Source: UBA11164 sp002420085
GTDB lineage: Bacteria > Pseudomonadota > Gammaproteobacteria > Xanthomonadales > Xanthomonadaceae
Direction of reading: 5' to 3'
NCBI GenBank assembly: GCA_031976395.1
Contig: DALYLJ010000057.1
Span: 1-16,919, forward strand
DNA: 16,919 nucleotides
Part shown: piece after piece, positions 9,876 through 16,746 of the stretch
Layout of the letters: each line of letters opens with the position of its first letter
Position numbering within the stretch: the stretch's first letter is position 1
The notes under the pieces: generated by a model
What the model saw: only the letters and a program-made list of their open reading frames with translations
The model's database searches: none
What the model was told of the DNA's origin: nothing
Position numbers and translations under genes: made by a program

Positions 9876-10733
9876 ATGAAACTGGCCCGCTTCGGCGCCA
9901 TCGGACGCGAACGCCCCGCCCTGGTCGATGACAACGGCCGTTTGCGCGACGTGTCTTCGGTCGTGCCAACGTTCGACCCGACCACCCTGACGGCCCCCAC
10001 ACTGGCCGCCCTGCGCCGGCTCGACCCGACGGATTTTCCACTGGTGCCCGCACGCACCCGACTCGGCACACCCTGGGCCGGTATCTCCAAGTACATCGGT
10101 ATCGGGCTCAACTACCGCGACCACGCGCTCGAAACAGGCGCCCAACTGCCGACCGAACCCGTGGTCTTTCTGAAGGCGATCAGTTGCCTGAGCGGTCCCA
10201 ATGACCCGATCATCCGGCCGCCGGAATCGACCAGGCTCGACTGGGAGGTGGAACTCGGCATCGTCATTGGCCGTCGCGCCAGCCATGTCAGTCAGGCCGA
10301 CGCCCTGTCCTGTGTGCTCGGCTATTGCCTGCTCAACGACGTATCGGAGCGCGGCTTCCAGAAGGATCGTGGCGGCGGCCAGTGGACCAAGGGCAAGGGT
10401 TGCGACAGCTTCGGCCCGGTCGGCCCGTGGCTGGTCACCCGCGACGAAGTCCCCGATCCGGCTGCGCTCCGGCTATGGCTGACCGTCAACGGCGAGACCA
10501 TGCAGGACGGCAGCACCGCAGAAATGGTGTTCGGCGTCGCCGAACTGGTCAGCCACGTGTCGCGTTTCATGACCCTGATGCCCGGCGACCTGATTGCCAC
10601 CGGCACCCCGGCCGGCGTCGGCATGGGCAAGACCCCGCCGCGTTATCTGCAACCGGGAGACGAAGTCCACCTCGGCATCGACGGGCTGGGTGAACAGCGG
10701 CAGCGGGTCATCGACTGGAACTCCGGTCGCTGA
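9876..10733 (+). CDS. Fumarylacetoacetate hydrolase family protein
   Basis: A 285-residue FAH-fold enzyme; the family cleaves, hydrates or isomerises 1,3-diketo or 2-keto acids using Mg2+/Mn2+. Visible features are IGIGLNYRDHA with probable catalytic His83, the metal ligands in DWEVELGIVIG (Glu124, Glu126), Asp155 in LNDVSER, and TKGKGCDSFGPVGPWLV (171-187). GDLIATGTPAGVGMG lies near the C-terminus. Length and motif order fit the subgroup containing 2,4-diketo-3-deoxy-L-fuconate hydrolase and proteins loosely labelled ureidoglycolate lyase. A sugar-acid role would suit its dehydrogenase neighbour, but no fuconate or rhamnonate dehydratase is in the window, so the substrate is open. AAGGAG at 9862-9867, overlapping the previous stop, sits 8 nt before the ATG and supports tight coupling. 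Confidence 0.92.
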   Translation: MKLARFGAIGRERPALVDDNGRLRDVSSVVPTFDPTTLTAPTLAALRRLDPTDFPLVPARTRLGTPWAGISKYIGIGLNYRDHALETGAQLPTEPVVFLKAISCLSGPNDPIIRPPESTRLDWEVELGIVIGRRASHVSQADALSCVLGYCLLNDVSERGFQKDRGGGQWTKGKGCDSFGPVGPWLVTRDEVPDPAALRLWLTVNGETMQDGSTAEMVFGVAELVSHVSRFMTLMPGDLIATGTPAGVGMGKTPPRYLQPGDEVHLGIDGLGEQRQRVIDWNSGR

Positions 10734-10974
10734 TATCGGGGGGTTCTTATAGCCCCGGCGTTGATTTCTGGCGGTTCACCTGACGATGCAGATCACGTTC
10801 AGTTGTCTGGCATCTGGTCGATCGGCGCGGCGCGAATCGCCGGAGTGATTCGAGTCATTGGCCAGCAGTGAGTCGCGGTCGCGGAATGACTGGCCTGTCT
10901 GGAGTCTGCGAGCCTCTCCCCAGTCAGCCGGGGAGAGGTCATCGGAGCACACTGATTTGGAGGCACTGGCCCGA
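10734..10974. other. Convergent intergenic region
   Basis: About 240 bp separate the FAH-family gene (plus) from the DNRLRE gene (minus). It contains a weak CGGGG/CCCCG hairpin right after the FAH stop (10737-10757), an AGTCATT/AATGACT inverted pair (10853-10891) and a strong hairpin at 10913-10938. No gene is visible. Confidence 0.5.
10913..10938. terminator. Strong hairpin between convergent genes
   Basis: CCTCTCCCC and GGGGAGAGG are perfect 9-bp arms around an 8-nt loop. It sits 36 bp past the stop of the DNRLRE gene and between convergent genes, so a bidirectional terminator fits. No T-tract follows. Similar CCTCTCCCC...GGGGAGAGG palindromes recur between genes in many high-GC proteobacteria, so it could be a REP-like repeat. 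Confidence 0.5.
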
Positions 10975-12297
10975 TCAATTGGTCTTGCAGCAGTAGATTC
11001 TGCCGAAATTTCGTTTGTCACCAGTGGTGATGCCAGTTCCTTCATGACCAGCAACATACTGTCCAACCGGACAGATCGCCGGGCCGACCTGTCCCTTGGA
11101 CCCCCAGCTCAACCAAGTACAATTGACCTGTTTCAGGTTCGTGAGTCCAGAGGCGCCCGAAAGATTGACGGTCTTGCTGCCGCCGACATCGGTGATGGTC
11201 AATTGCCCAGTCTCTGGGTCGAAGGTAAAGCTGCGGTTCGCTTCATTGGCGGGATTGGAATCGCCATCGAGCAGGCTGATTCGACTCATTTCCGTGCCGT
11301 CTGCGTTGACAATGATGGCGTAAACGCCGTCGCGCACGAGCACTTGCAGCTCATTGGTCGGATCGTCGTCACGGTCGCCAGTCTCCTCGCGATAGTTGAA
11401 ACTGAATGTCTCAGTGCTCGATTTGCCGCTGTTGTCCATCACTTGCACTGACAGTTGATGGCTGCCTGCCGACAACGAGTCCACTGTACACTGCGCACCA
11501 CCCAGACCGATTTCACAGTAACTCTGATTGATCGAAATGCCATCCAGGCTGATCATGATGCTGTCGATTGCGATGCCACTGAAGTCATCGAAGTAGGCGA
11601 TGTCGAACAGCGGCGGCGTGGAATCGACGATGACGGTCGAAGTCGGGCTTTCAATTCTGATGGTCGGTGGATGAAGGTCGACATCGACCCGTGAATTGAT
11701 GACCAGTCGCGGGCTGTTATCAGACTCCTTGGCCGAAAATTGTATGAATCCGCCGCGATCTTCCTTGTTCTTCTTGATCAGCCAGCCGAAGTGCTGCCCG
11801 TTGTTGAGCGATTCGAGAACATCATCAGTGACATCGAATTGAATAATCCCAGCAGCGGCCTTGTCGAATTTCACGCTGTCGCTCTCCCTGGCCGCGAATA
11901 TTCCACCATTCCAGGATGAAATGCAGGCCATGTTGGAAGTTTGTGCGCAGTTCCATGATGCCTGATTCTCGTCCCAGTCCATCTGCATTGCATGCGCATC
12001 TACGAAGTCTTTGTTGTCGGGATCAAAGCGGGTGACATTGACCTCTAGCGTGGCCGATATGACGTCAACCGAATTGATCATGCCAGCGATTTCGGTGAGA
12101 TCAAATTTGATGATCGAGCGTTCCGTGCCAGGCGCTTGATTGATTCGAAGGCTTGGGTTGCTCCCGGAAATATTGTTCGGGGCACGTTCATTGATCGTCG
12201 TGTCCTGGCTGGCTTTGAGTTCAAGAACGTTGGCATTTGCCGACAGACTGAGAAAAAGTGGGATAGCAGCACACGTTAGTTTCAATGAGTGGTTCAT
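10975..12297 (-). CDS. Secreted DNRLRE-domain protein with Ig-like part and Cys-rich C-terminus
   Basis: A 440-residue exported protein of unknown function. A Sec signal peptide ends about residue 22 (ANA-NV). Residues ~24-201 resemble the DNRLRE/CBM96-type beta domain (DTTINERAPNNISGSNPSLRI, then IIKFDLTEI, later FDVTDDV and SPRLVINSR), known from secreted enzymes, surface proteins and extracellular matrices. Residues ~207-302 look like an Ig-like fold (PPTIRIESPTSTVIVDSTPP, ending MDNSGKSSTETFSFNY). An acidic linker (303-313) leads to a beta-rich region with FDPETGQLTITD, and the last 50 residues carry CTWLSWGSKG, ICPVGQYVAGHEG and a closing YCCKTN. The eight mature Cys suggest disulfides. 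The start at 12297 is preferred because GGAG lies 8 nt upstream; an in-frame ATG at 12303 is too close to it. Base composition is visibly lower in GC than in the neighbours, which suggests transfer or different selection. Confidence 0.85.
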   Translation of the reverse strand: MNHSLKLTCAAIPLFLSLSANANVLELKASQDTTINERAPNNISGSNPSLRINQAPGTERSIIKFDLTEIAGMINSVDVISATLEVNVTRFDPDNKDFVDAHAMQMDWDENQASWNCAQTSNMACISSWNGGIFAARESDSVKFDKAAAGIIQFDVTDDVLESLNNGQHFGWLIKKNKEDRGGFIQFSAKESDNSPRLVINSRVDVDLHPPTIRIESPTSTVIVDSTPPLFDIAYFDDFSGIAIDSIMISLDGISINQSYCEIGLGGAQCTVDSLSAGSHQLSVQVMDNSGKSSTETFSFNYREETGDRDDDPTNELQVLVRDGVYAIIVNADGTEMSRISLLDGDSNPANEANRSFTFDPETGQLTITDVGGSKTVNLSGASGLTNLKQVNCTWLSWGSKGQVGPAICPVGQYVAGHEGTGITTGDKRNFGRIYCCKTN

Positions 12298-12565
12298 CGA
12301 CATGTCTCCAATTCTCCATGGTCAAAATAGATGGCCTGCGTATCGGTGGACTGCGTGCTGCTGTTTTGAATCAGGTTCAGGCTCCTTGGTTTGGGTGGTG
12401 ACTGGTTTTGCGATCGATTGGTGATGGCGCGGCCTCAGCTCACCTCAGTGGACCGTGCGGTGACCCTCGGTCGGTACCGGTGCGTCATCGGATGCGCTTT
12501 GACCGAGGTCGCTTCGAAATTTCCACCATGCATAGCGGTTGGCCGGTCGGATGGCGCTAAGGGAT

Positions 12566-12588
12566 TTGACGTGTCAAGTGTTACTTGA
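12566..12588. promoter_or_regulatory. Two overlapping short inverted repeats
   Basis: TTGAC-GT-GTCAA (12566-12577) overlaps TCAAGT-GTT-ACTTGA (12574-12588). On the minus strand the second unit ends in TTGACA, which could be a -35 for the DNRLRE gene, but no convincing -10 follows at 16-18 nt. Operator function is a guess. Confidence 0.3.
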
Positions 12589-12621
12589 GTGTGAGGGTGC
12601 TGCGGGTTTTTGAATGATATT

Positions 12622-12646
12622 TGCATCACATTTTTTCTGTGATACA
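12622..12646. promoter_or_regulatory. 25-bp imperfect palindrome with T-rich centre
   Basis: TGCATCACA and TGTGATACA, matching at eight of nine paired positions, flank a 7-nt TTTTTTC centre. It could be a regulator site or an RNA stem-loop. The half-sites are oriented opposite to a CRP site (TGTGA-N6-TCACA), so CRP is not proposed. Confidence 0.4.
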
Positions 12647-12890
12647 TATCAATCGTCTGCGCCTGATGGTTGATGGTTGCCATCGGTTCATCCGGCCGGC
12701 CATCCGAGATCAGGATCTGATCCAGTCGAATCAGTGATGAGTGATTCCCACATCGACGTCCGAGACGTGGGTTGCTCAAGGTGAGTCGGCACAGGCCGAA
12801 GGCGTGATGACAGGCATCACCTGCATGGACGCCCCGACTCGGCTGCGGTCACCACCGGCACTGGGGCGAGGTGGATCGATCCGTGCGGTT

Positions 12891-13319
12891 TCACCGCGCG
12901 GACAAGGTCCAGCCGCGTGCCAGTCGATCGATCGCGCCGGCCACGGCGATGCCGATCCCGGCGGCCAGTGGCAATGCCAGCGACACATCTCGGCCGATTG
13001 CCGCCACTTCCAGTGCGGCGGTCAGCAGGTGCGGGGCGGAAAACACCAGGGCAGCGATAGCAACGGTGGTGAGCAGCAGGCGTTGCAGCAGGGTTTCGAG
13101 GGTTTCGCTGCCCTGTGCATGCTCGACCTGGGCGGCGATCGCGGCGGCGAACGCTGCCGGGGGCTCGGGCAGCGGTGCGACAAGGATTGCCCGATGCAGG
13201 GCGCGATAGCACGCGATGGTCGGATCGGACGCGGTAGGTCGGCCCGCGCGCTCGTCGGACACGGCGCGCTGTTGCGCGTCGAACTCGCGCGCGGTGCGGT
13301 GCGGATCGTGGGTGTTCAT
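12891..13319 (-). CDS. Sigma-linked membrane protein, putative anti-sigma factor
   Basis: A 142-residue protein with no domain I can name. Residues 1-78 are hydrophilic and cytoplasmic-like. ACYRALHRAILVAPLPEPPAAFAAAIAAQV resembles in pattern the short conserved stretch of small proteins encoded behind ECF sigma genes in this order (from memory). Two hydrophobic segments follow (~80-97 and ~113-131). Its ATG overlaps the sigma factor stop by four bases (ATGA, 13316-13319), so translation is coupled, the classic arrangement for a sigma/anti-sigma pair. No HxxxCxxC zinc anti-sigma motif is present; the only Cys is residue 37. The anti-sigma role is therefore inferred from position, size and topology. 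Confidence 0.72.
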   Translation of the reverse strand: MNTHDPHRTAREFDAQQRAVSDERAGRPTASDPTIACYRALHRAILVAPLPEPPAAFAAAIAAQVEHAQGSETLETLLQRLLLTTVAIAALVFSAPHLLTAALEVAAIGRDVSLALPLAAGIGIAVAGAIDRLARGWTLSAR

Positions 13320-13879
13320 GCCATGACTCCCAGTTGGGACTGTAGCGCCTGACGCAGCCGCAGTCGGGCGCGATAGAGGTAGTTCTTGACGGTGCCTTCC
13401 GGCAATGCGGTGATCCGGGCGATCTCACCGATGCTGATCTCGTCGAGATGGTACAGCGTCACCAGGGTTCGCTGGATCGCCGGCAACTCCTGCAATGCGG
13501 TGGCGACATGGGTCATCAGTTCGGCATCGGCACAGGCGGTCTCCAGATCGAAATCATCACCGATCCGCTCCAGCATGTCCTCGTCCTGATCGCCTGTGGG
13601 TTCGACCAGCGGGATGCGTCGCCGCTGGAGGTGGCGGCTCGCCAGCGAGAACGCCACGCGGCCGATCCACGTGGACAGCGCACAGTCGAAGCGGAACTGA
13701 TGCAGCTTCCGATGCACCCGCAGGAAGACCTCCTGGCACACCTCCTCGGTATCGTCACGGTGCTGCACCATGCGATAGACCAGATGCCAGACCAGGCGCT
13801 GATGGCGCACGACCAGGCGCTCGAAGGCGCCAGGCACGCGCGCCAGCACATCCCGCACCAGATCGTGATCCTCGCTCAT
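13316..13879 (-). CDS. ECF-type RNA polymerase sigma-70 family factor
   Basis: A 187-residue ECF sigma factor with only regions 2 and 4. Region 2 spans ~10-88 (AFERLVVRHQRLVWHLVYRM, then DDTEEVCQEVFLRVHRKLHQF, then STWIGRVAFSLASRHLQRRR), the part that binds the -10 element and core polymerase. An acidic linker (~95-120) leads to region 4 at ~125-182, with ELPAIQRTLVTLYHLDEISI and the helix-turn-helix IGEIARITALPEGTVKNYLYRARLRLR, which reads the -35. The frame is open upstream to 14017, but the Met at 13879 gives a standard N-terminus and lies just after a candidate promoter. No Shine-Dalgarno sequence precedes it. The downstream membrane gene overlaps it by four bases. The inducing signal is unknown. 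Confidence 0.95.
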   Translation of the reverse strand: MSEDHDLVRDVLARVPGAFERLVVRHQRLVWHLVYRMVQHRDDTEEVCQEVFLRVHRKLHQFRFDCALSTWIGRVAFSLASRHLQRRRIPLVEPTGDQDEDMLERIGDDFDLETACADAELMTHVATALQELPAIQRTLVTLYHLDEISIGEIARITALPEGTVKNYLYRARLRLRQALQSQLGVMA

Positions 13880-13887
13880 GCGGCAAT

Positions 13888-13915
13888 GGATACACCCGAT
13901 GCGGCTCCGGTTGCA
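13888..13915 (-). promoter_or_regulatory. Candidate ECF promoter of the sigma gene
   Basis: Read on the minus strand: TGCAACC (13915-13909), 16 nt, TATCC (13892-13888). The AAC core in the -35 element is typical of ECF sigma promoters. Only 8 nt separate the -10 from the ATG at 13879, which predicts a leaderless or almost leaderless transcript. The same motif with the same spacing faces the opposite gene. Confidence 0.65.
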
Positions 13916-13947
13916 TGTGCCGAGCGACTCGGTTGTCCGGGAGGCAG

Positions 13948-13975
13948 TGCAACCGAGCGCAGTACGATCGTATCC
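13948..13975 (+). promoter_or_regulatory. Candidate ECF promoter of the DUF6249-like gene
   Basis: TGCAACC (13948-13954), 16 nt, TATCC (13971-13975), identical in both boxes and spacing to the copy on the other strand. Transcription would begin near 13981, giving a leader of about 39 nt that includes a GGAGAA ribosome site before the ATG at 14020. Confidence 0.65.
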
Positions 13976-14019
13976 AACGCAGCAACGGGGCATGTCGCCC
14001 CGGCTACCGGAGAACACCC

Positions 14020-14346
14020 ATGGACTTTGCCCTGCTCATCCCGATCACCGCCTTCCTGTGTACCGTTGCCATCATCAAGATCATCGTCGACTCGCGACTG
14101 CGTCGGCGGCTGGCCGAGACCCACGCCAGCGAAGATCTGGTCCGCGCCATGCTGACGGCCGATGAGCACAACCGCAGCCTGTCGGCATTGAAATGGGGCA
14201 TCGTGCTGACCCTGATCGGCCTGGCATTCGGTCTGATCGACCTGCTCAATCTGGATGGCAACGATCCCGCCACCTTCGGCCTGCTGATCGGTTCGGCCGG
14301 CCTCGGCATGCTCGGATTCCATGGCTTCACGGCGCGCAAGCACTGA
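14020..14346 (+). CDS. Small membrane protein, DUF6249-like
   Basis: A 108-residue inner-membrane protein. There are three hydrophobic segments (~4-22, ~57-76, ~84-101). A charged cytosolic-like stretch lies between the first two, with SRLRRRLAETHASEDLVRAML (25-45), then ADEHNRSLSALKWG (47-60). The pattern matches small proteins labelled DUF6249 that I associate with Lysobacterales and other groups; the family's function is unknown. The start at 14020 has GGAGAA upstream. It diverges from the sigma gene behind a matching candidate ECF promoter and is therefore the best candidate target of that sigma factor. A membrane-stress or sensing role is possible but unproven. Confidence 0.85.
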   Translation: MDFALLIPITAFLCTVAIIKIIVDSRLRRRLAETHASEDLVRAMLTADEHNRSLSALKWGIVLTLIGLAFGLIDLLNLDGNDPATFGLLIGSAGLGMLGFHGFTARKH

Positions 14347-14362
14347 CAACGCGGGCAGCAGA

Positions 14363-14394
14363 ATCCGCGCGCACCACGATCGGTGCGCGCGGAT
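14363..14394. terminator. Strong 13-bp-arm hairpin between convergent genes
   Basis: ATCCGCGCGCACC and GGTGCGCGCGGAT pair perfectly across a 6-nt loop. It lies 17 nt after the stop of the DUF6249-like gene and 25 nt past the stop of the depolymerase-like gene. A bidirectional terminator is likely, although no T-tract follows on either strand. Confidence 0.6.
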
Positions 14395-14418
14395 CCGGCG
14401 TGGCGTCTGTGGTGCGCC

Positions 14419-16371
14419 TCAGGGACAGACCCCGACCCGCCAGACCGTGCCGCCATCCGTGCTGTACAGCGATGTCGTGCCATAGGTCGAACCCGGCATC
14501 GGCTGGTCGCTGCCGTTGGCGAAGTAGTCTGGCGCCAACAGATTGCCGGTGCTGTACGCCCGTCCGCCGACCTTGTGAAAGTAGTTCAGCGCCGTTACCG
14601 CCGTGCAGGTGACAGCCGGTGGCTCCGACGGTGGCGGGGCAGTCCCACCGCTGCCGCTGCACGCCACCAGCGGACCGGAACAACTGCCGTCATCGTCCTG
14701 CCAACGGCACTGGCCGCTGCCCGCCGCCTGCTGGTCGAGCCGGAACGACGTCGTGCTGCCGTATTCGAGGAAGCAGTTGGCATAGTTGGTGAAATCCAGC
14801 CGACCGGCATCGATGTGCTGCTGCAAGCTGGCGACCTGACCGGCATCAATGACGAAGTCGATCTGCGCGCTGGTGTTCAGACCGGTCGCATCGCGGGCGG
14901 TGATGACCACGCTGTTGCCGCCACCTGGCAGGTTGCAGCCCTGCACGTGGAACAGGGTGCCGTCCACCTGTGCCGCGACCACGCCGGTGGCGAAGCCGAC
15001 CGTGACCTCGACCAGATCCTGGTTGGCGTCGATCGCCTGGCCGCTGACCGTTGCACATTGGCCGTTGAGACTGACCGCGATGTCATCGAGAACCGGAGCG
15101 GTCGGCGGCGGCTCCGGGCCGATCCTCACGGTCAGGATGACCGGCGTGCTTTCCGCACCATCGTCGTCGATCGCGCTGACCGCCACGGTGTACAGACCAT
15201 CGGCCAGGGTTGGACTGAGCGCCTGGAAGGCGCCATCACCAGCGACACTGGCACTGAACATCACCGAGCCCGGACCGGTAATGCCAGCGACGAACAGTTC
15301 CACCGCCACCACCGTGCCGTCCTCATCCTGCGCCGTGCCGCTGACCGCGATCGAGCGACCGGATGCCTCGGCCACGACCTCGGCCACCGTCGGCAGCGTG
15401 TTGCGGTCCACCCGGCGGTTGTTCTCGGCGAAGAACTGCCCGAGGAAGCGGGCATAGTTGATGCTCTGGCTGCCGATGAAACTGCCCGAAGCGCCGGCGC
15501 CGCCCGACCAGGCATGGCCGAGGCCGTTGAACCACAGCATCGAGACGCGGCCATCCTGCCAGCGGAATTCTTCGGCGCTATGGCCAGTCCCCTCGCTCAT
15601 CAGCGTGCTGCCGGGCAGTGGCTGGGCACCGTACAGTGCCGCCATGCCATCGGCGTTCTGGCGGTTGTAGCAGAGATTGACCGTGGTATCGGCATCGCCC
15701 TGTGCGATCGACGCGATCTGGGTCTCGAAGTGGCTGGCGAAACTGCCGGCCAGCGTGCGGCATCGGCTTTCCACGTCGGCGAATTCGCACGGCCCGATCG
15801 CCCCGTTGGAACTGGTGAGAATGCTCGGACCGGCACTCACCCCGACCCCGGCAAACACATCCGGTGCCAGGCAGGCGGCGGTGTTCGCGAACGCCGCACC
15901 CGACGACAGGCCGGCGATGTAGACCTGGGCCGGATCGATGTCGCGCGCGGCATCCGCAGACAGCGCATTGGCCAGCGCGATCAGATTCCGGTAATCACCA
16001 GCCGTCCGCGATTGCGAACCCTGGAAATACGACCAGCAGCCGAAGCCGGCCTTGTTCATCGCATCGGGCACCGCGACCACCATGCCGAATTCCTCGGCGG
16101 CGGTCTCCAACTTGGCGGTCTTGAACGCATCGATCGACTGCGTACAGCCATGCAGCACGATCAGCAGCGCCCGCCCGGTGCCGATCGAGGAAACCGAGTC
16201 CGGCGTATACACATGCACCTTGTTGAAACCGCCGAGCGCCAGTGAGTTCTGCCACGCCCCGGCACTGACCGATGCCGCACACAGCCAGCCCAGCAGCGCC
16301 AGCAGGCAGCGCATCACGGCTAGCCCTCCGACGCGCCCCGCGCGTCCCCTGGTCATCATGAATGCCTTCAT
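14419..16371 (-). CDS. Secreted PHB-depolymerase-family esterase, multidomain
   Basis: A 650-residue exported alpha/beta-hydrolase. The signal peptide has a long basic n-region and a hydrophobic core LAVMRCLLALLGWLCAA, with cleavage near residue 38. The catalytic domain (~40-318) shows LHGCTQS with probable oxyanion His74, GFGCWSYF, the lipase box GLSSG with nucleophile Ser156, Asp228 in GDADTTV and His286 in LGHAWSGG. Two Ig-like modules follow (~327-418 and ~423-510). Next comes a Cys-bearing module (511-572, QQHIDAGRLDFTNYANCFLEYG, then QCRWQDDDGSC) and a Ser/Pro-rich linker. The last module (588-650) has ALNYFHKVGGRAYS, a part I recall in Vibrio/Shewanella-type PHB depolymerases. A poly(3-hydroxybutyrate) or related polyester substrate is likely but not proven. 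The start at 16371 has GAGGGG 5 nt upstream. Confidence 0.93.
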   Translation of the reverse strand: MKAFMMTRGRAGRVGGLAVMRCLLALLGWLCAASVSAGAWQNSLALGGFNKVHVYTPDSVSSIGTGRALLIVLHGCTQSIDAFKTAKLETAAEEFGMVVAVPDAMNKAGFGCWSYFQGSQSRTAGDYRNLIALANALSADAARDIDPAQVYIAGLSSGAAFANTAACLAPDVFAGVGVSAGPSILTSSNGAIGPCEFADVESRCRTLAGSFASHFETQIASIAQGDADTTVNLCYNRQNADGMAALYGAQPLPGSTLMSEGTGHSAEEFRWQDGRVSMLWFNGLGHAWSGGAGASGSFIGSQSINYARFLGQFFAENNRRVDRNTLPTVAEVVAEASGRSIAVSGTAQDEDGTVVAVELFVAGITGPGSVMFSASVAGDGAFQALSPTLADGLYTVAVSAIDDDGAESTPVILTVRIGPEPPPTAPVLDDIAVSLNGQCATVSGQAIDANQDLVEVTVGFATGVVAAQVDGTLFHVQGCNLPGGGNSVVITARDATGLNTSAQIDFVIDAGQVASLQQHIDAGRLDFTNYANCFLEYGSTTSFRLDQQAAGSGQCRWQDDDGSCSGPLVACSGSGGTAPPPSEPPAVTCTAVTALNYFHKVGGRAYSTGNLLAPDYFANGSDQPMPGSTYGTTSLYSTDGGTVWRVGVCP

Positions 16372-16746
16372 CGCAACCCCTCCCTCCAGAAAGTCCGCAC
16401 CCCGCGCATCGCGACCACACGTCGTCGCCGAGCGGCGGCGATGTCAAGCGATGCCCCTGAGCGCGCCCGTCACGACACCCAATTGATGCCGTCACCCGCA
16501 GTGGACCATGCCGCACCACCATCAGCCATCGGTCGATGGGGCAAGCTGCGCCGCAGCAAAAATTTGATGCGCGCGAGTTTGGGCAGTGTCTGTTTTCTGG
16601 AAAACTGGTTTCGGGTCGAATGCTTCCGACTGAGGTTCGATGCATCAGGCCGGGAAGCGCGGCAGTCCGGGCGGGTTCGACCGATGTAACCCGATGGCCG
16701 CTCGCCCGAGCCGGAATGTCAGGCTGCGCACAACCGAACGGAGTGG
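16372..16746. other. Intergenic region upstream of the esterase gene
   Basis: About 375 bp between two minus-strand genes. It includes a short AT-rich stretch (~16558-16615) with a 14-bp palindrome GTTTTC-TG-GAAAAC (16592-16605) and a smaller CCATCG-GT-CGATGG repeat (16528-16541). No convincing sigma-70 promoter and no gene is visible. The esterase promoter probably lies here. Confidence 0.45.

Larger units (their letters stand above)
12298..12890. other. Long non-coding region with palindromes
   Basis: About 590 bp without a convincing gene lie between the DNRLRE gene and the sigma-linked membrane protein gene. The part from ~12580 to 12680 is AT-rich for this window. It holds two palindromic clusters (12566-12588 and 12622-12646). 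Open frames here (for example minus 12435-12779) lack recognisable domains. It may contain the promoter and a long leader of the DNRLRE gene. Confidence 0.5.

Noticed and set aside
12622..12646. CRP binding site
   Set aside because: The half-sites are in the opposite orientation (TCACA...TGTGA rather than TGTGA...TCACA), so it does not fit the CRP consensus.
12435..12779. 114-codon minus-strand open frame in the 590-bp spacer
   Set aside because: No domain or convincing ribosome site, His/Pro/Thr-rich composition, and it crosses the palindromes; probably chance.
14383..16245. 620-codon plus-strand open frame opposite the esterase
   Set aside because: Antisense to the complete esterase; the composition is Arg/Ala/Asp-rich without motifs.
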